From NCBI GenBank assembly GCA_007128245.1, contig SKXU01000005.1, positions 1 through 10,914 on the forward strand: DNA of 10,914 bases, in the 5' to 3' direction. Positions 1-5,134 of this stretch are shown piece by piece; the stretch's first letter is position 1; the number at the start of each line of letters is the position of its first letter. This stretch comes from Candidatus Woesearchaeota archaeon (lineage in GTDB: Archaea > Nanobdellota > Nanobdellia > Woesearchaeales > SKIA01). The notes under the pieces were generated by a model that had not been told where the DNA came from, ran no database searches, and worked only from the letters and a program-made list of their open reading frames with translations. A program made the translations under genes and the position numbers.

Positions 1-1305
1 AACGACACAGATGACATCACCACCACATTCAGTAACTACACCATCACAACCTCGGAAGGACATAGTGTGGAAGCGAACATGAGTCAACAACAAGTAATTA
101 CGCTGTACTTGTCGCCCGAGTGGAACCCTGAAGATTGGACTGAATCATTTATTATCACCACAAACCCTGCACTCGTGACACACGAGAACCCACAACTCTA
201 CTACAATCTCTCCCTCGCACCACAACAGTTCTGGGACTCTATCCGATCAGATGGAGGAGATATACGCGTAGTCAGAAACGGAGCAGAAGTAGCACGAGAA
301 ATCGTTGATGTCTCAACAATCTCGCAAAGCGGAGCACTCTTTTTTGACAGCACAGGACTATCGACAACCACCCCAACACAATGGCACATCTACTACGGAA
401 ATCCAGACGCTGCAGATTACAACCCCACCCAACGATTCGGAGCAAACGCTGTCTGGGAAGGATACGGAGGCGTGTGGCATAAGAACACAAACGAAAGCAT
501 CATCAACAGCGTAGGTGGCCCACCAGGGATACTTAACGGAAGCCCAGAAACGGTAGACGGAGTCATGTTAAATGGGACGCGCTACCAAACAGTTCCTGAC
601 GGCGCAACAATACCACACACACCAGAGATAGAATTTGGAGAAGGAGACACAATCACAATTAGCGGGTGGATACGCCCGGAGAGCAACGAAAGCGACTATC
701 AAAGAATACTAGTGAAAGGCAGTGATCGAGGAGCAGAAGCAAACTATCACATACATCTAAGAAAGTATGCGGCAGGAGACACGTACAGATTAAAATTGCA
801 ATTTAATGCAGGAACAGGAGCAGCGCGATTTCGTAGTGAAGAAAATATCATCCAAGTAGGAGAGTGGCACTACATAATGATTATGCATACCTACACAGAA
901 CCCGAAAATGCGCGTATGTTCGTAAACGGACAGGAAGTGGATGCAAATTGGCAGGGAGAAAATAGCGGACTTGCAGCACTACAACTTGAACACCCACTAC
1001 GGTTCGGAACAATCGACAATAATGTGGCGAACATGAGCATAGAACACGTACGTATTGCGCGCAGTGCAAAAACGGCAGAGCATGTTGAAACAGAATTCAA
1101 TAATCTCGCACAAAATGAAGAGTTCTGGACCTTCAATCCTAACTTTGAAGAAACACCCTCTGGAGCCCCCACGATGTGGAGCTGGGACGATTCATCAGAA
1201 GGAGGACTTGTGCGAGTCGGAAACGCACAATATTGGGAGTGGGTCGATCCAAGCACACCAGGACTGCGACCAACGGGTAACGCAACGTTTTGGGAGTGGA
1301 GCTAG
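1..1305 (+). CDS. DUF2341/LamG-domain surface protein, C-terminal part (5' truncated by window)
   Basis: The frame is open from the first base, so the true start lies upstream and the GTG at 67 and ATG at 79 are internal; 434 codons are visible. A DUF2341-like module (about nt 190-480) carries the family-like stretches SDGGDIRVV, WHIYYGNPDA and a terminal GVWHKN. A LamG/concanavalin-like jellyroll follows (about nt 640-1095), with GWIRPES, GEWHYIMIMH and MFVNGQEVD. The tail (nt 1162-1302) is a 19-residue tandem repeat containing W-x-W, two full copies plus a partial one. This architecture is common in large secreted or cell-surface proteins of DPANN archaea and is thought to bind glycans or mediate attachment. 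No C-terminal membrane segment is visible, so anchoring would have to be elsewhere. The coding strand is A/C-rich. The gene converges on the transglutaminase-like gene, overlapping by 4 bp. Domain calls come from recalled patterns; the exact ligand is unknown. Confidence 0.8.
   Translation, partial: NDTDDITTTFSNYTITTSEGHSVEANMSQQQVITLYLSPEWNPEDWTESFIITTNPALVTHENPQLYYNLSLAPQQFWDSIRSDGGDIRVVRNGAEVAREIVDVSTISQSGALFFDSTGLSTTTPTQWHIYYGNPDAADYNPTQRFGANAVWEGYGGVWHKNTNESIINSVGGPPGILNGSPETVDGVMLNGTRYQTVPDGATIPHTPEIEFGEGDTITISGWIRPESNESDYQRILVKGSDRGAEANYHIHLRKYAAGDTYRLKLQFNAGTGAARFRSEENIIQVGEWHYIMIMHTYTEPENARMFVNGQEVDANWQGENSGLAALQLEHPLRFGTIDNNVANMSIEHVRIARSAKTAEHVETEFNNLAQNEEFWTFNPNFEETPSGAPTMWSWDDSSEGGLVRVGNAQYWEWVDPSTPGLRPTGNATFWEWS
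1162..1302 (+). repeat. 19-residue tandem W-x-W protein repeat, 2.5 copies
   Basis: Three units align without gaps: GAPTMWSWDDSSEGGLVRV (nt 1162-1218), GNAQYWEWVDPSTPGLRPT (1219-1275) and GNATFWEWS (1276-1302). Each full unit is exactly 57 nt. The DNA of units 2 and 3 still shares the words aacgca and tgggagtgg. The third copy is cut short by the stop codon. Confidence 0.75.
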
Positions 1306-1808
1306 CGAAACAGCCACGCATGCTTTCCGAGAGGAACGCCCATGTGGTCAGCTGCGAGATCAACGTCGTACCACTGCCCCGCAACCCGCACCTGTACGTA
1401 CTGGTGAAGATTAAAATTGAGGAATGTGCGGCGTAATCGGATGTCTTCATCAGAAAAAAACCTGCTTTTTGCAAGCATAATGCGAAGGAGATGATTGAGG
1501 TGGTGGCAGTGCATGAAGCCGCGACGCGCAAGTAACTTTTTTGTGTCCGTCTCAAACGCCAAATCCAATCGCAACAACGTAATCACGCGCCCACCAGAAG
1601 CTCCTGAAAGCAAATAGTGCGAGCATCCTTTGATGAACTCATAGGGGGTGTTTGCATCTCGCTCGATCTGATCTATGGCGTCTTGAAACGACTGGGGAAT
1701 GCGCGTAGGCAAGGATTGTTTGCGCATAAACGGAATAATTCTTGGCGCAAGCACAAAAAACACCACGAGATACAGAGTCACCAGTGCAGCGAGTACATAC
1801 CAAAGCAT
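1302..1808 (-). CDS. membrane-anchored transglutaminase-like cysteine protease-fold protein
   Basis: 168 aa. Residues 2-22 are a hydrophobic N-terminal segment (LWYVLAALVTLYLVVFFVL) that fits a signal anchor or single membrane helix. The rest resembles the transglutaminase-like core. The probable nucleophile is Cys101 in FMHCHHLNHLLR, followed by His135 in NLHQYVQVRV and Asp150 in GQWYDVDLAAD, in the order Cys-His-Asp expected for the family. Known members act as proteases, amidases or cross-linkers on proteins or cell-wall peptides; the substrate here cannot be read. The start is supported by a minus-strand TTTAAA whose first base lies 27 nt upstream of the ATG. The gene is divergent from the ferredoxin and convergent with the LamG surface protein. 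A joint role at the cell envelope is possible but unproven. Confidence 0.65.
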   Translation of the reverse strand: MLWYVLAALVTLYLVVFFVLAPRIIPFMRKQSLPTRIPQSFQDAIDQIERDANTPYEFIKGCSHYLLSGASGGRVITLLRLDLAFETDTKKLLARRGFMHCHHLNHLLRIMLAKSRFFSDEDIRLRRTFLNFNLHQYVQVRVAGQWYDVDLAADHMGVPLGKHAWLFR

Positions 1809-1826
1809 ATGAGAAGTGCAATTTCA

Positions 1827-1840
1827 AAGTTTAAAAACTT
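1827..1840. repeat. inverted repeat over a TATA box
   Basis: AAGTTT and AAACTT form a perfect 6-bp inverted repeat around AA and contain the TATA box of the transglutaminase-like gene. It could be an operator, but part of the symmetry comes simply from the TTTAAA core. Confidence 0.35.
1830..1835 (-). promoter_or_regulatory. TATA box for the transglutaminase-like gene
   Basis: On the minus strand this reads TTTAAA inside a longer TTTTTAAAC. Its first base (1835) is exactly 27 nt from the A of the ATG at 1808, so transcription should begin at or next to the start codon (leaderless). Confidence 0.6.
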
Positions 1841-1851
1841 CGCCCAAATAT

Positions 1852-1857
1852 TATAAA
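1852..1857 (+). promoter_or_regulatory. TATA box for the ferredoxin
   Basis: TATAAA, followed by G, with its first base 27 nt before the ATG at 1879. It supports that ATG and argues against starts further upstream at 1816, which would lie ahead of the promoter. Confidence 0.65.
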
Positions 1858-1878
1858 GCACGAGTAGTTCTCAATACC

Positions 1879-2088
1879 ATGACTAAATTCCGTATCGTAC
1901 ACGACAGACCCAACTGCATTGCTTGCGGTGCGTGCGCTGCTGTGAGCAAGAACTGGACGTTAGAAACAGAAGATGGCCTTGCAGATCCTGTGCGAGACGT
2001 GATTGACGAGTCAGAGCTTGCAGAAAATCAAGAAGCTGCAGAAGTATGCCCTGTCTTCATTATTTCCGTGAATAAAATCGAGGATTAG
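1879..2088 (+). CDS. single [4Fe-4S] ferredoxin
   Basis: 69 aa. Cys13, Cys16 and Cys19 form CIACGAC, and a distant Cys57 is followed by proline (VCPVF). This is the C-x2-C-x2-C...C-P pattern of small one-cluster ferredoxins such as those of Pyrococcus and Thermotoga. The protein is acidic (several Asp/Glu between residues 29 and 53), as expected for a soluble cytoplasmic electron carrier. The role is transfer of low-potential electrons between oxidoreductases; the partners are not in this window. I chose ATG 1879 over the longer 1816 reading because the ferredoxin fold begins at MTKFRIVHD and because the TATA box at 1852 fits only this start. All four cluster ligands are present, so the protein should be functional. 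Confidence 0.9.
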   Translation: MTKFRIVHDRPNCIACGACAAVSKNWTLETEDGLADPVRDVIDESELAENQEAAEVCPVFIISVNKIED

Positions 2089-2090
2089 CC

Positions 2091-2138
2091 ACAAGACAGC
2101 CACGCAAAGAGCATATAAAGGTAAGAACCTTGTCTTGT
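2091..2138. repeat. 8-bp inverted repeat flanking the nucleotidyltransferase promoter
   Basis: ACAAGACA at 2091-2098 and its perfect complement TGTCTTGT at 2131-2138 flank the TATA box at 2114-2119. The arm centres are 40 bp apart, close to four helical turns. The right arm ends two bases before the start codon, so bound protein could block transcription. It is a candidate autoregulatory operator for the downstream pair. Confidence 0.5.
2114..2119 (+). promoter_or_regulatory. TATA box for the nucleotidyltransferase operon
   Basis: TATAAA followed by G, first base exactly 27 nt before the ATG at 2141. This selects 2141 over the in-frame TTG at 2135. Confidence 0.65.
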
Positions 2139-2140
2139 AT

Positions 2141-2728
2141 ATGGAAATCACGTACGGTACAGATATCGTGTTTGATCGAGTCCTTTCTCCGTTAGACAAG
2201 TTCACTCTTTCTTTTTGTAAACAACTAAACGCGCTGAACATCAAATACGTGCTCATATCAGGGTATGTGGCCATTGTTTTTGGAAGAAACAGGACTTCTG
2301 AAGACGTAGACATCATTGTTGAACCGCTCAGTAAAGAACGATTCGAAGCGTTGTGGAGCAAGCTTACCAAAACATTTTCGTGTATGCAAACAACAGATGC
2401 ACATACCGCATACAGCGAATACCTTCAAGATGGTATTCCGCTGCGGTTTTTCATAGAAAACCCCATTCCTAACATGGAAGTAAAGTTTCCCACAATACAA
2501 GCAGAGCGCGAAACGCTTACACACAGAAAAAAACTCGTGATCAATTCGCACACACTCTATATTTCCTCAATAGAAATGCAAATCGCTCACAAATTGTTGC
2601 TGGGAAGTGAAAAAGACATTGAGGATGCGGTGTACTTAAAAGAATTTTTTTCAGAACATATAGACGAAAAAGCACTCTTGTTTTGGGCGAAAAAATTAAA
2701 TGTAGACAAGGAGTTAGAACTGTTATGA
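2141..2728 (+). CDS. nucleotidyltransferase, AbiEii/DUF6036-like, probable toxin-antitoxin component
   Basis: 195 aa. Residues 36-60 (KYVLISGYVAIVFGR then RTSEDVDIIV) resemble the polymerase-beta-type nucleotidyltransferase core: a Ser-Gly turn (S40-G41) followed by a D-x-D metal pair (Asp55, Asp57). The C-terminal half (about 143-195, IAHKLLLGSEKDIEDAVYL and following) is helical, like the C-terminal part of AbiEii/MNT-type proteins. Members of this superfamily transfer nucleotides to RNA or protein and often act in toxin-antitoxin or abortive-infection pairs. The first motif has SG rather than the more usual GG or GS, but the Asp pair is intact. The gene overlaps the next one in an ATGA, so the two are translationally coupled. 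Its codon use is more balanced, less A/C-rich, than that of the repair genes downstream, which may hint at transfer. Family is fairly sure; the toxin role is inferred. Confidence 0.7.
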   Translation: MEITYGTDIVFDRVLSPLDKFTLSFCKQLNALNIKYVLISGYVAIVFGRNRTSEDVDIIVEPLSKERFEALWSKLTKTFSCMQTTDAHTAYSEYLQDGIPLRFFIENPIPNMEVKFPTIQAERETLTHRKKLVINSHTLYISSIEMQIAHKLLLGSEKDIEDAVYLKEFFSEHIDEKALLFWAKKLNVDKELELL

Positions 2729-2868
2729 GCGAGTACATACAAGAATTGCGTGAAGAACAAAAAAAGAACGTTTTACGAAGAAGAGAGTTTATTAAGCAAT
2801 ACGCTCAGTGGGTAAAAAAAACTCCTAATAGTGTGTGGAGCAAAGCACAAAATAAACTTATGCGTTAA
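2725..2868 (+). CDS. small charged 47-aa partner of the nucleotidyltransferase
   Basis: 47 aa, rich in Lys, Arg, Glu and Gln and probably mostly helical. It starts at an ATG that shares ATGA with the stop of the nucleotidyltransferase, the arrangement of a coupled toxin-antitoxin or toxin-modifier pair. A longer in-frame reading from 2683 exists, but it would overlap the nucleotidyltransferase by 46 nt and lacks the coupling. The C-terminal part, TPNSVWSKAQNKLM, has a Pro-Asn...Trp-Ser...Gln pattern that I believe recurs in small archaeal proteins next to nucleotidyltransferases; this is from memory and unverified. It may be an antitoxin or the target of nucleotidylation. No catalytic motif is visible. 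It ends 9 bp from the convergent VapC gene. Confidence 0.6.
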   Translation: MSEYIQELREEQKKNVLRRREFIKQYAQWVKKTPNSVWSKAQNKLMR

Positions 2869-2877
2869 CAGTAGTTC

Positions 2878-3246
2878 TTATGCAAGTTCTTTAATATCCT
2901 TGTCAAAGGTATGCACTGTTGCCTGAGTGGACTTTGCAGTCTCGAGCAAGCAACAATCAGTAAAACTGAGCGACTTGCTTTCAGAAAACCGTTTGTACGC
3001 GCGAAAAAACTCTTCTTGTGTTGTAAACAGCAACTCTGCGTCAGAAGTAAGCAACGCAGTACTCGCTGCAAGAGCTTGGACTTTGTCAAGCTTGTGAGAC
3101 AGCACCCCTAACACTTCGTCAAACACGTGGTCTGTGAACGAAACGCTTGTTGCGCGAGCAAGGATTTCTCTTGCTTTGTTGTGATGCACGTCTTGCGTGT
3201 TAAACGCTGCGATGAGCACGCTTGCATCAAGTAGATCTCGAGCCAT
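2878..3246 (-). CDS. vapC: PIN-domain ribonuclease toxin (VapC family)
   Basis: 122 aa, the usual size for VapC. The PIN acidic residues are in place: Asp7 (LLDASVLIAAF), Glu44 (FDEVLGVL), Asp97 (SFTDCCLL) and Asp115 (FDKDI). These bind Mg2+ or Mn2+ for cleavage of tRNA or rRNA in characterised VapCs; the target here is unknown. The start at 3246 is chosen over 3258 because GAGGTG lies 4 nt upstream, a good Shine-Dalgarno match for an internal operon gene, and because the fold begins at ARDLLDAS. The start overlaps the 3' end of the antitoxin gene by 20 bp, typical of VapBC translational coupling. It runs opposite to, and ends close to, the nucleotidyltransferase pair. Confidence 0.85.
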   Translation of the reverse strand: MARDLLDASVLIAAFNTQDVHHNKAREILARATSVSFTDHVFDEVLGVLSHKLDKVQALAASTALLTSDAELLFTTQEEFFRAYKRFSESKSLSFTDCCLLETAKSTQATVHTFDKDIKELA

Positions 3247-3463
3247 AAAGCACCTCATCTATTTCTTCACTCAGGCGTTCAGTTCCAGATCCAAAGTCAA
3301 ACGAAGGAAGCTTAGACAACGGCTTTCTTGACTTGCGGTCTTGTTGCAAGTAGAGGCGCAATGCCTCGTTGAGTGCTTGCCCAGCGGTTTTTTCTTCTCG
3401 CTGCGCACGAAGCTTAAGCTCCTTGAAGAGTTGTTTGTCCACATTACGAACACTAATCTTCAT
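3227..3463 (-). CDS. vapB: ribbon-helix-helix-type antitoxin (VapB family)
   Basis: 78 aa. Residues 1-41 (MKISVRNVDKQLFKELKLRA... then ALNEALRLYLQQ) fit a ribbon-helix-helix DNA-binding domain: a short strand followed by two amphipathic helices. Residues 50-78, containing LPSFDFGSG and LSEEIDEVLYG, are a plausible toxin-binding tail. The antitoxin should neutralise the overlapping PIN toxin and repress its own promoter. Start 3463 is chosen because the longer in-frame reading to 3757 crosses the AP endonuclease gene on the other strand, and because CATAAA lies 28 nt upstream. The 97-bp spacer to the divergent AP endonuclease contains alternating AACAC/GTGTT words that could be operator half-sites. 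Confidence 0.8.
   Translation of the reverse strand: MKISVRNVDKQLFKELKLRAQREEKTAGQALNEALRLYLQQDRKSRKPLSKLPSFDFGSGTERLSEEIDEVLYGSRST
3251..3256 (-). promoter_or_regulatory. Shine-Dalgarno site for vapC
   Basis: GAGGTG on the minus strand, 4 nt before the ATG at 3246. It decides the start of the toxin gene and shows that internal operon genes here can use SD initiation although first genes look leaderless. Confidence 0.6.
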
Positions 3464-3478
3464 ACACCTATACAAACA

Positions 3479-3506
3479 AACACTGTTTATGTGTGTTACG
3501 GAACAC
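3479..3506. repeat. AACAC/GTGTT half-sites in the vapB-AP endonuclease spacer
   Basis: AACAC (3479-3483), GTGTT (3493-3497) and AACAC (3502-3506) make two overlapping inverted repeats with spacers of 9 and 4 bp, spanning the vapB TATA box. RHH antitoxins bind short paired sites of this kind. The arms are short, so chance is possible. Confidence 0.35.
3486..3491 (-). promoter_or_regulatory. candidate TATA box for vapBC
   Basis: CATAAA on the minus strand, first base 28 nt upstream of the vapB ATG. It is a weaker box than others here and is flanked by AACAC (3479-3483) and GTGTT (3493-3497). Confidence 0.4.
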
Positions 3507-3532
3507 AATACGAAAAAAAACAACCGATACAC

Positions 3533-3538
3533 TCTAAA
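3533..3538 (+). promoter_or_regulatory. candidate TATA box for the AP endonuclease
   Basis: TCTAAA followed by AG, first base 28 nt before the ATG at 3561. An imperfect box, but at the same distance as the others in the window. Confidence 0.4.
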
Positions 3539-3560
3539 AGCACCCATAGTTAACACCTGA

Positions 3561-4391
3561 ATGACAAATAGACTCAGATTCGGGCCAGGAGGCTTTCCCA
3601 CAGTAGCAAAAGATGGAGGAGTGCTCGGAGCAATCAACTGGTGCAAAGAGCATGGTCTTGGAAATATGGAGATGGAATTTGTACACTCCACGTGGCTGAA
3701 AGAAGACCAAGCGCCAGAAGTCAAACGAGCAGCAAAAAAAGCAGATGTACGCCTCACCGCGCACGGAAGCTACTACATTAACTTGAATGCCAAAGAAGAA
3801 AAAAAGCGCGACGCATCACGAAACAGAGTGCTCTCAGCAGCGTATCGCACCTGGCAAGCAGGCGGACACGCAGTCACCTTCCACCCAGCCTTTTATCTTG
3901 GACAATCCTCAGAAAAAGTGTATCCTGTCGTGAAAGAACAGCTAAAAAAAATCATCGCACAACTCCAAGAAGACTCAGTAGATATCAAGATAAACCCTGA
4001 AACCACAGGAAAACCCACGCAGTTTGGGACGTACGAAGAAATCTGTCGATTAGCAGAAGAGATAGAGCAAGTAGGGATTTGTGTCGATTTCGCACACCTA
4101 CACGCACGCACAAACGGAGAATACAACACCTATGAAGAATTCTCACACGTACTTGAGACGATAGAAAAACATCTCGGACGAGAAGGACTTGACGACATGC
4201 ACATACACATGAGCGGAATAGAGTACGGACCAAAAGGAGAAAAAAACCACCTCCCAATAGAAGAATCAGACATGAACATGAACGCGCTCATACAAGCATG
4301 GAAAGACTTTAACATCAAAGGATGCGTAGTGTCAGAATCCCCTCGTATCGAGCAAGATGCGCTACTGATGAAAAAGCTGTATGAACAATAA
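3561..4391 (+). CDS. endonuclease IV-like AP endonuclease, TIM-barrel family
   Basis: 276 aa, the normal length for Nfo-type enzymes, which cut the backbone 5' of abasic sites in base-excision repair. Candidate metal ligands in order are His68 (TAHGSYYINL), His108 (TFHPAFYL), Glu147 (NPETTGK), Asp176 and His179 (CVDFAHLHA), His214/His216 (MHIHMSG), His230 (KNHLPI) and Glu259 (SESPR). Compared with E. coli Nfo, the Asp two residues before the late His (DRHH) seems replaced: here the segment reads GEKNH. That is, from memory, a feature of archaeal members often labelled simply TIM-barrel protein, so activity may differ. It overlaps the next gene by 11 bp, forming an operon-like unit that leads toward the OGG1-like glycosylase. 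A xylose-isomerase-like sugar enzyme is a less likely alternative. Confidence 0.8.
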   Translation: MTNRLRFGPGGFPTVAKDGGVLGAINWCKEHGLGNMEMEFVHSTWLKEDQAPEVKRAAKKADVRLTAHGSYYINLNAKEEKKRDASRNRVLSAAYRTWQAGGHAVTFHPAFYLGQSSEKVYPVVKEQLKKIIAQLQEDSVDIKINPETTGKPTQFGTYEEICRLAEEIEQVGICVDFAHLHARTNGEYNTYEEFSHVLETIEKHLGREGLDDMHIHMSGIEYGPKGEKNHLPIEESDMNMNALIQAWKDFNIKGCVVSESPRIEQDALLMKKLYEQ

Positions 4392-4806
4392 CTACTCGCC
4401 ATTTAGAGATCATAGACTCACGCAAGCATTAGATATCATCACACGCACATTACAGCTAGAATTAGCAGATGTTAACCGAGAAGGGCTCGCACAGAGATAC
4501 CAATACACATTTACGTACACCTCATCGTCCAATATACTCACAGCCACTATAGCAAGCACACGAAAAGTACATGGACTGCGAATCGATAATCTTACACCAC
4601 TAAAAGAACTCAGAGTCGGTTGGCAAACGCAACAAACGCTAGATCTGAGAAATACCAGTACTGGCCACTACATGCAACTTAGGAAAACAGTAAGCACATT
4701 AACGTTTAGTGAGCAAGACGTAACAGAAACACGAATAACGCGAACACTGGCTAAGATACCACGACTTTATCTTGAAAATGCTCTACGTACTAACCGTTGG
4801 AAGTGA
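4381..4806 (+). CDS. unrecognised 141-aa protein coupled to the AP endonuclease
   Basis: I do not recognise this family. It starts 11 bp inside the AP endonuclease gene in another frame, implying translational coupling and co-expression. The protein is Thr-rich, with no membrane segment, signal peptide, cysteine pairs or obvious catalytic motif. The first 35 residues look helical (LTQALDIITRTLQLELADV), the middle (about 40-110) looks strand-rich with many Thr and Ser, and the end is basic (IPRLYLENALRTNRWK). A nucleic-acid-associated accessory role in repair is a guess from position only. The A/C-rich codon use matches the neighbouring repair genes, so it seems native and translated. Confidence 0.65.
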   Translation: MNNNYSPFRDHRLTQALDIITRTLQLELADVNREGLAQRYQYTFTYTSSSNILTATIASTRKVHGLRIDNLTPLKELRVGWQTQQTLDLRNTSTGHYMQLRKTVSTLTFSEQDVTETRITRTLAKIPRLYLENALRTNRWK

Positions 4807-4834
4807 CGATTGTTTACTGTAGAGAAAAGAAATA

Positions 4835-4840
4835 TATAAA
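4835..4840 (+). promoter_or_regulatory. orphan TATA box in the 4807-4914 gap
   Basis: TATAAA within TATATAAAT (4833-4841), the best match to the archaeal box A consensus in the window. The predicted start is near 4862, where no start codon lies. It could give a second, 53-nt-leader transcript of the 67-aa gene, or a short RNA. Confidence 0.4.
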
Positions 4841-4887
4841 TCTTATTTTCCATAACAAGGACAAATAGGTTAGTTCTACACAGTCAT

Positions 4888-4893
4888 TATAAA
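4888..4893 (+). promoter_or_regulatory. TATA box for the 67-aa protein/OGG1 operon
   Basis: TATAAA followed by G, first base exactly 27 nt before ATG 4915; same hexamer and spacing as the ferredoxin and nucleotidyltransferase promoters. Confidence 0.65.
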
Positions 4894-4914
4894 GCCACAA
4901 AACAAGAAATATCT

Positions 4915-5118
4915 ATGAACAAACAAACAGTGCAATTCGGATATGAAGTAAGTGAGGAAGAGATGGTGCGCCTACAACTCTTGCAAGGAGTACAAGAAGC
5001 AATCAAGGTAGGAACCATCGTGACACTCTACTATGAACACCCGCCCGCAAAACAAGAACAAGACGCACTCAAAAAAGAACTGCGCAAACAAGGCGGGAAA
5101 ATCGTAGCAGAAATATAA
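4915..5118 (+). CDS. unrecognised 67-aa protein upstream of the OGG1-like glycosylase
   Basis: 67 aa, family not recognised. The predicted pattern is a short strand (TVQFGYEV), a helix (SEEEMVRLQLLQGVQEAI), a strand (GTIVTLYYEH), a charged helix (KQEQDALKKELRKQ) and a final strand (GKIVAEI): a compact alpha/beta fold with no Cys, signal peptide or membrane segment. The start is well supported by TATAAA 27 nt upstream. It lies 16 bp before the glycosylase with no obvious terminator, so the two probably share a transcript and a leaderless start. It may be a partner or regulator of the glycosylase, but nothing in the sequence shows this. Confidence 0.7.
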   Translation: MNKQTVQFGYEVSEEEMVRLQLLQGVQEAIKVGTIVTLYYEHPPAKQEQDALKKELRKQGGKIVAEI

Positions 5119-5134
5119 ACAAACCCCCACTCCC

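Noticed and set aside
67..81. GTG (67) or ATG (79) as the start of the LamG-type surface protein
   Set aside because: The frame is open to the left edge of the window and no TATA box sits about 27 nt upstream, so these are internal codons of a truncated gene.
891..1256. Minus-strand 121-codon frame inside the LamG domain
   Set aside because: It is antisense to a gene with recognisable domains, and Ser/Cys-rich composition reflects the opposite strand.
2135..2143. TTG 2135 as start of the nucleotidyltransferase
   Set aside because: ATG 2141 is in frame, six bases later, and exactly 27 nt from TATAAA; TTG adds only two residues.
3464..3757. N-terminal extension of VapB to 3757
   Set aside because: It runs antisense into the AP endonuclease and adds low-complexity sequence; the RHH domain begins at 3463 with a TATA-like box 28 nt upstream.
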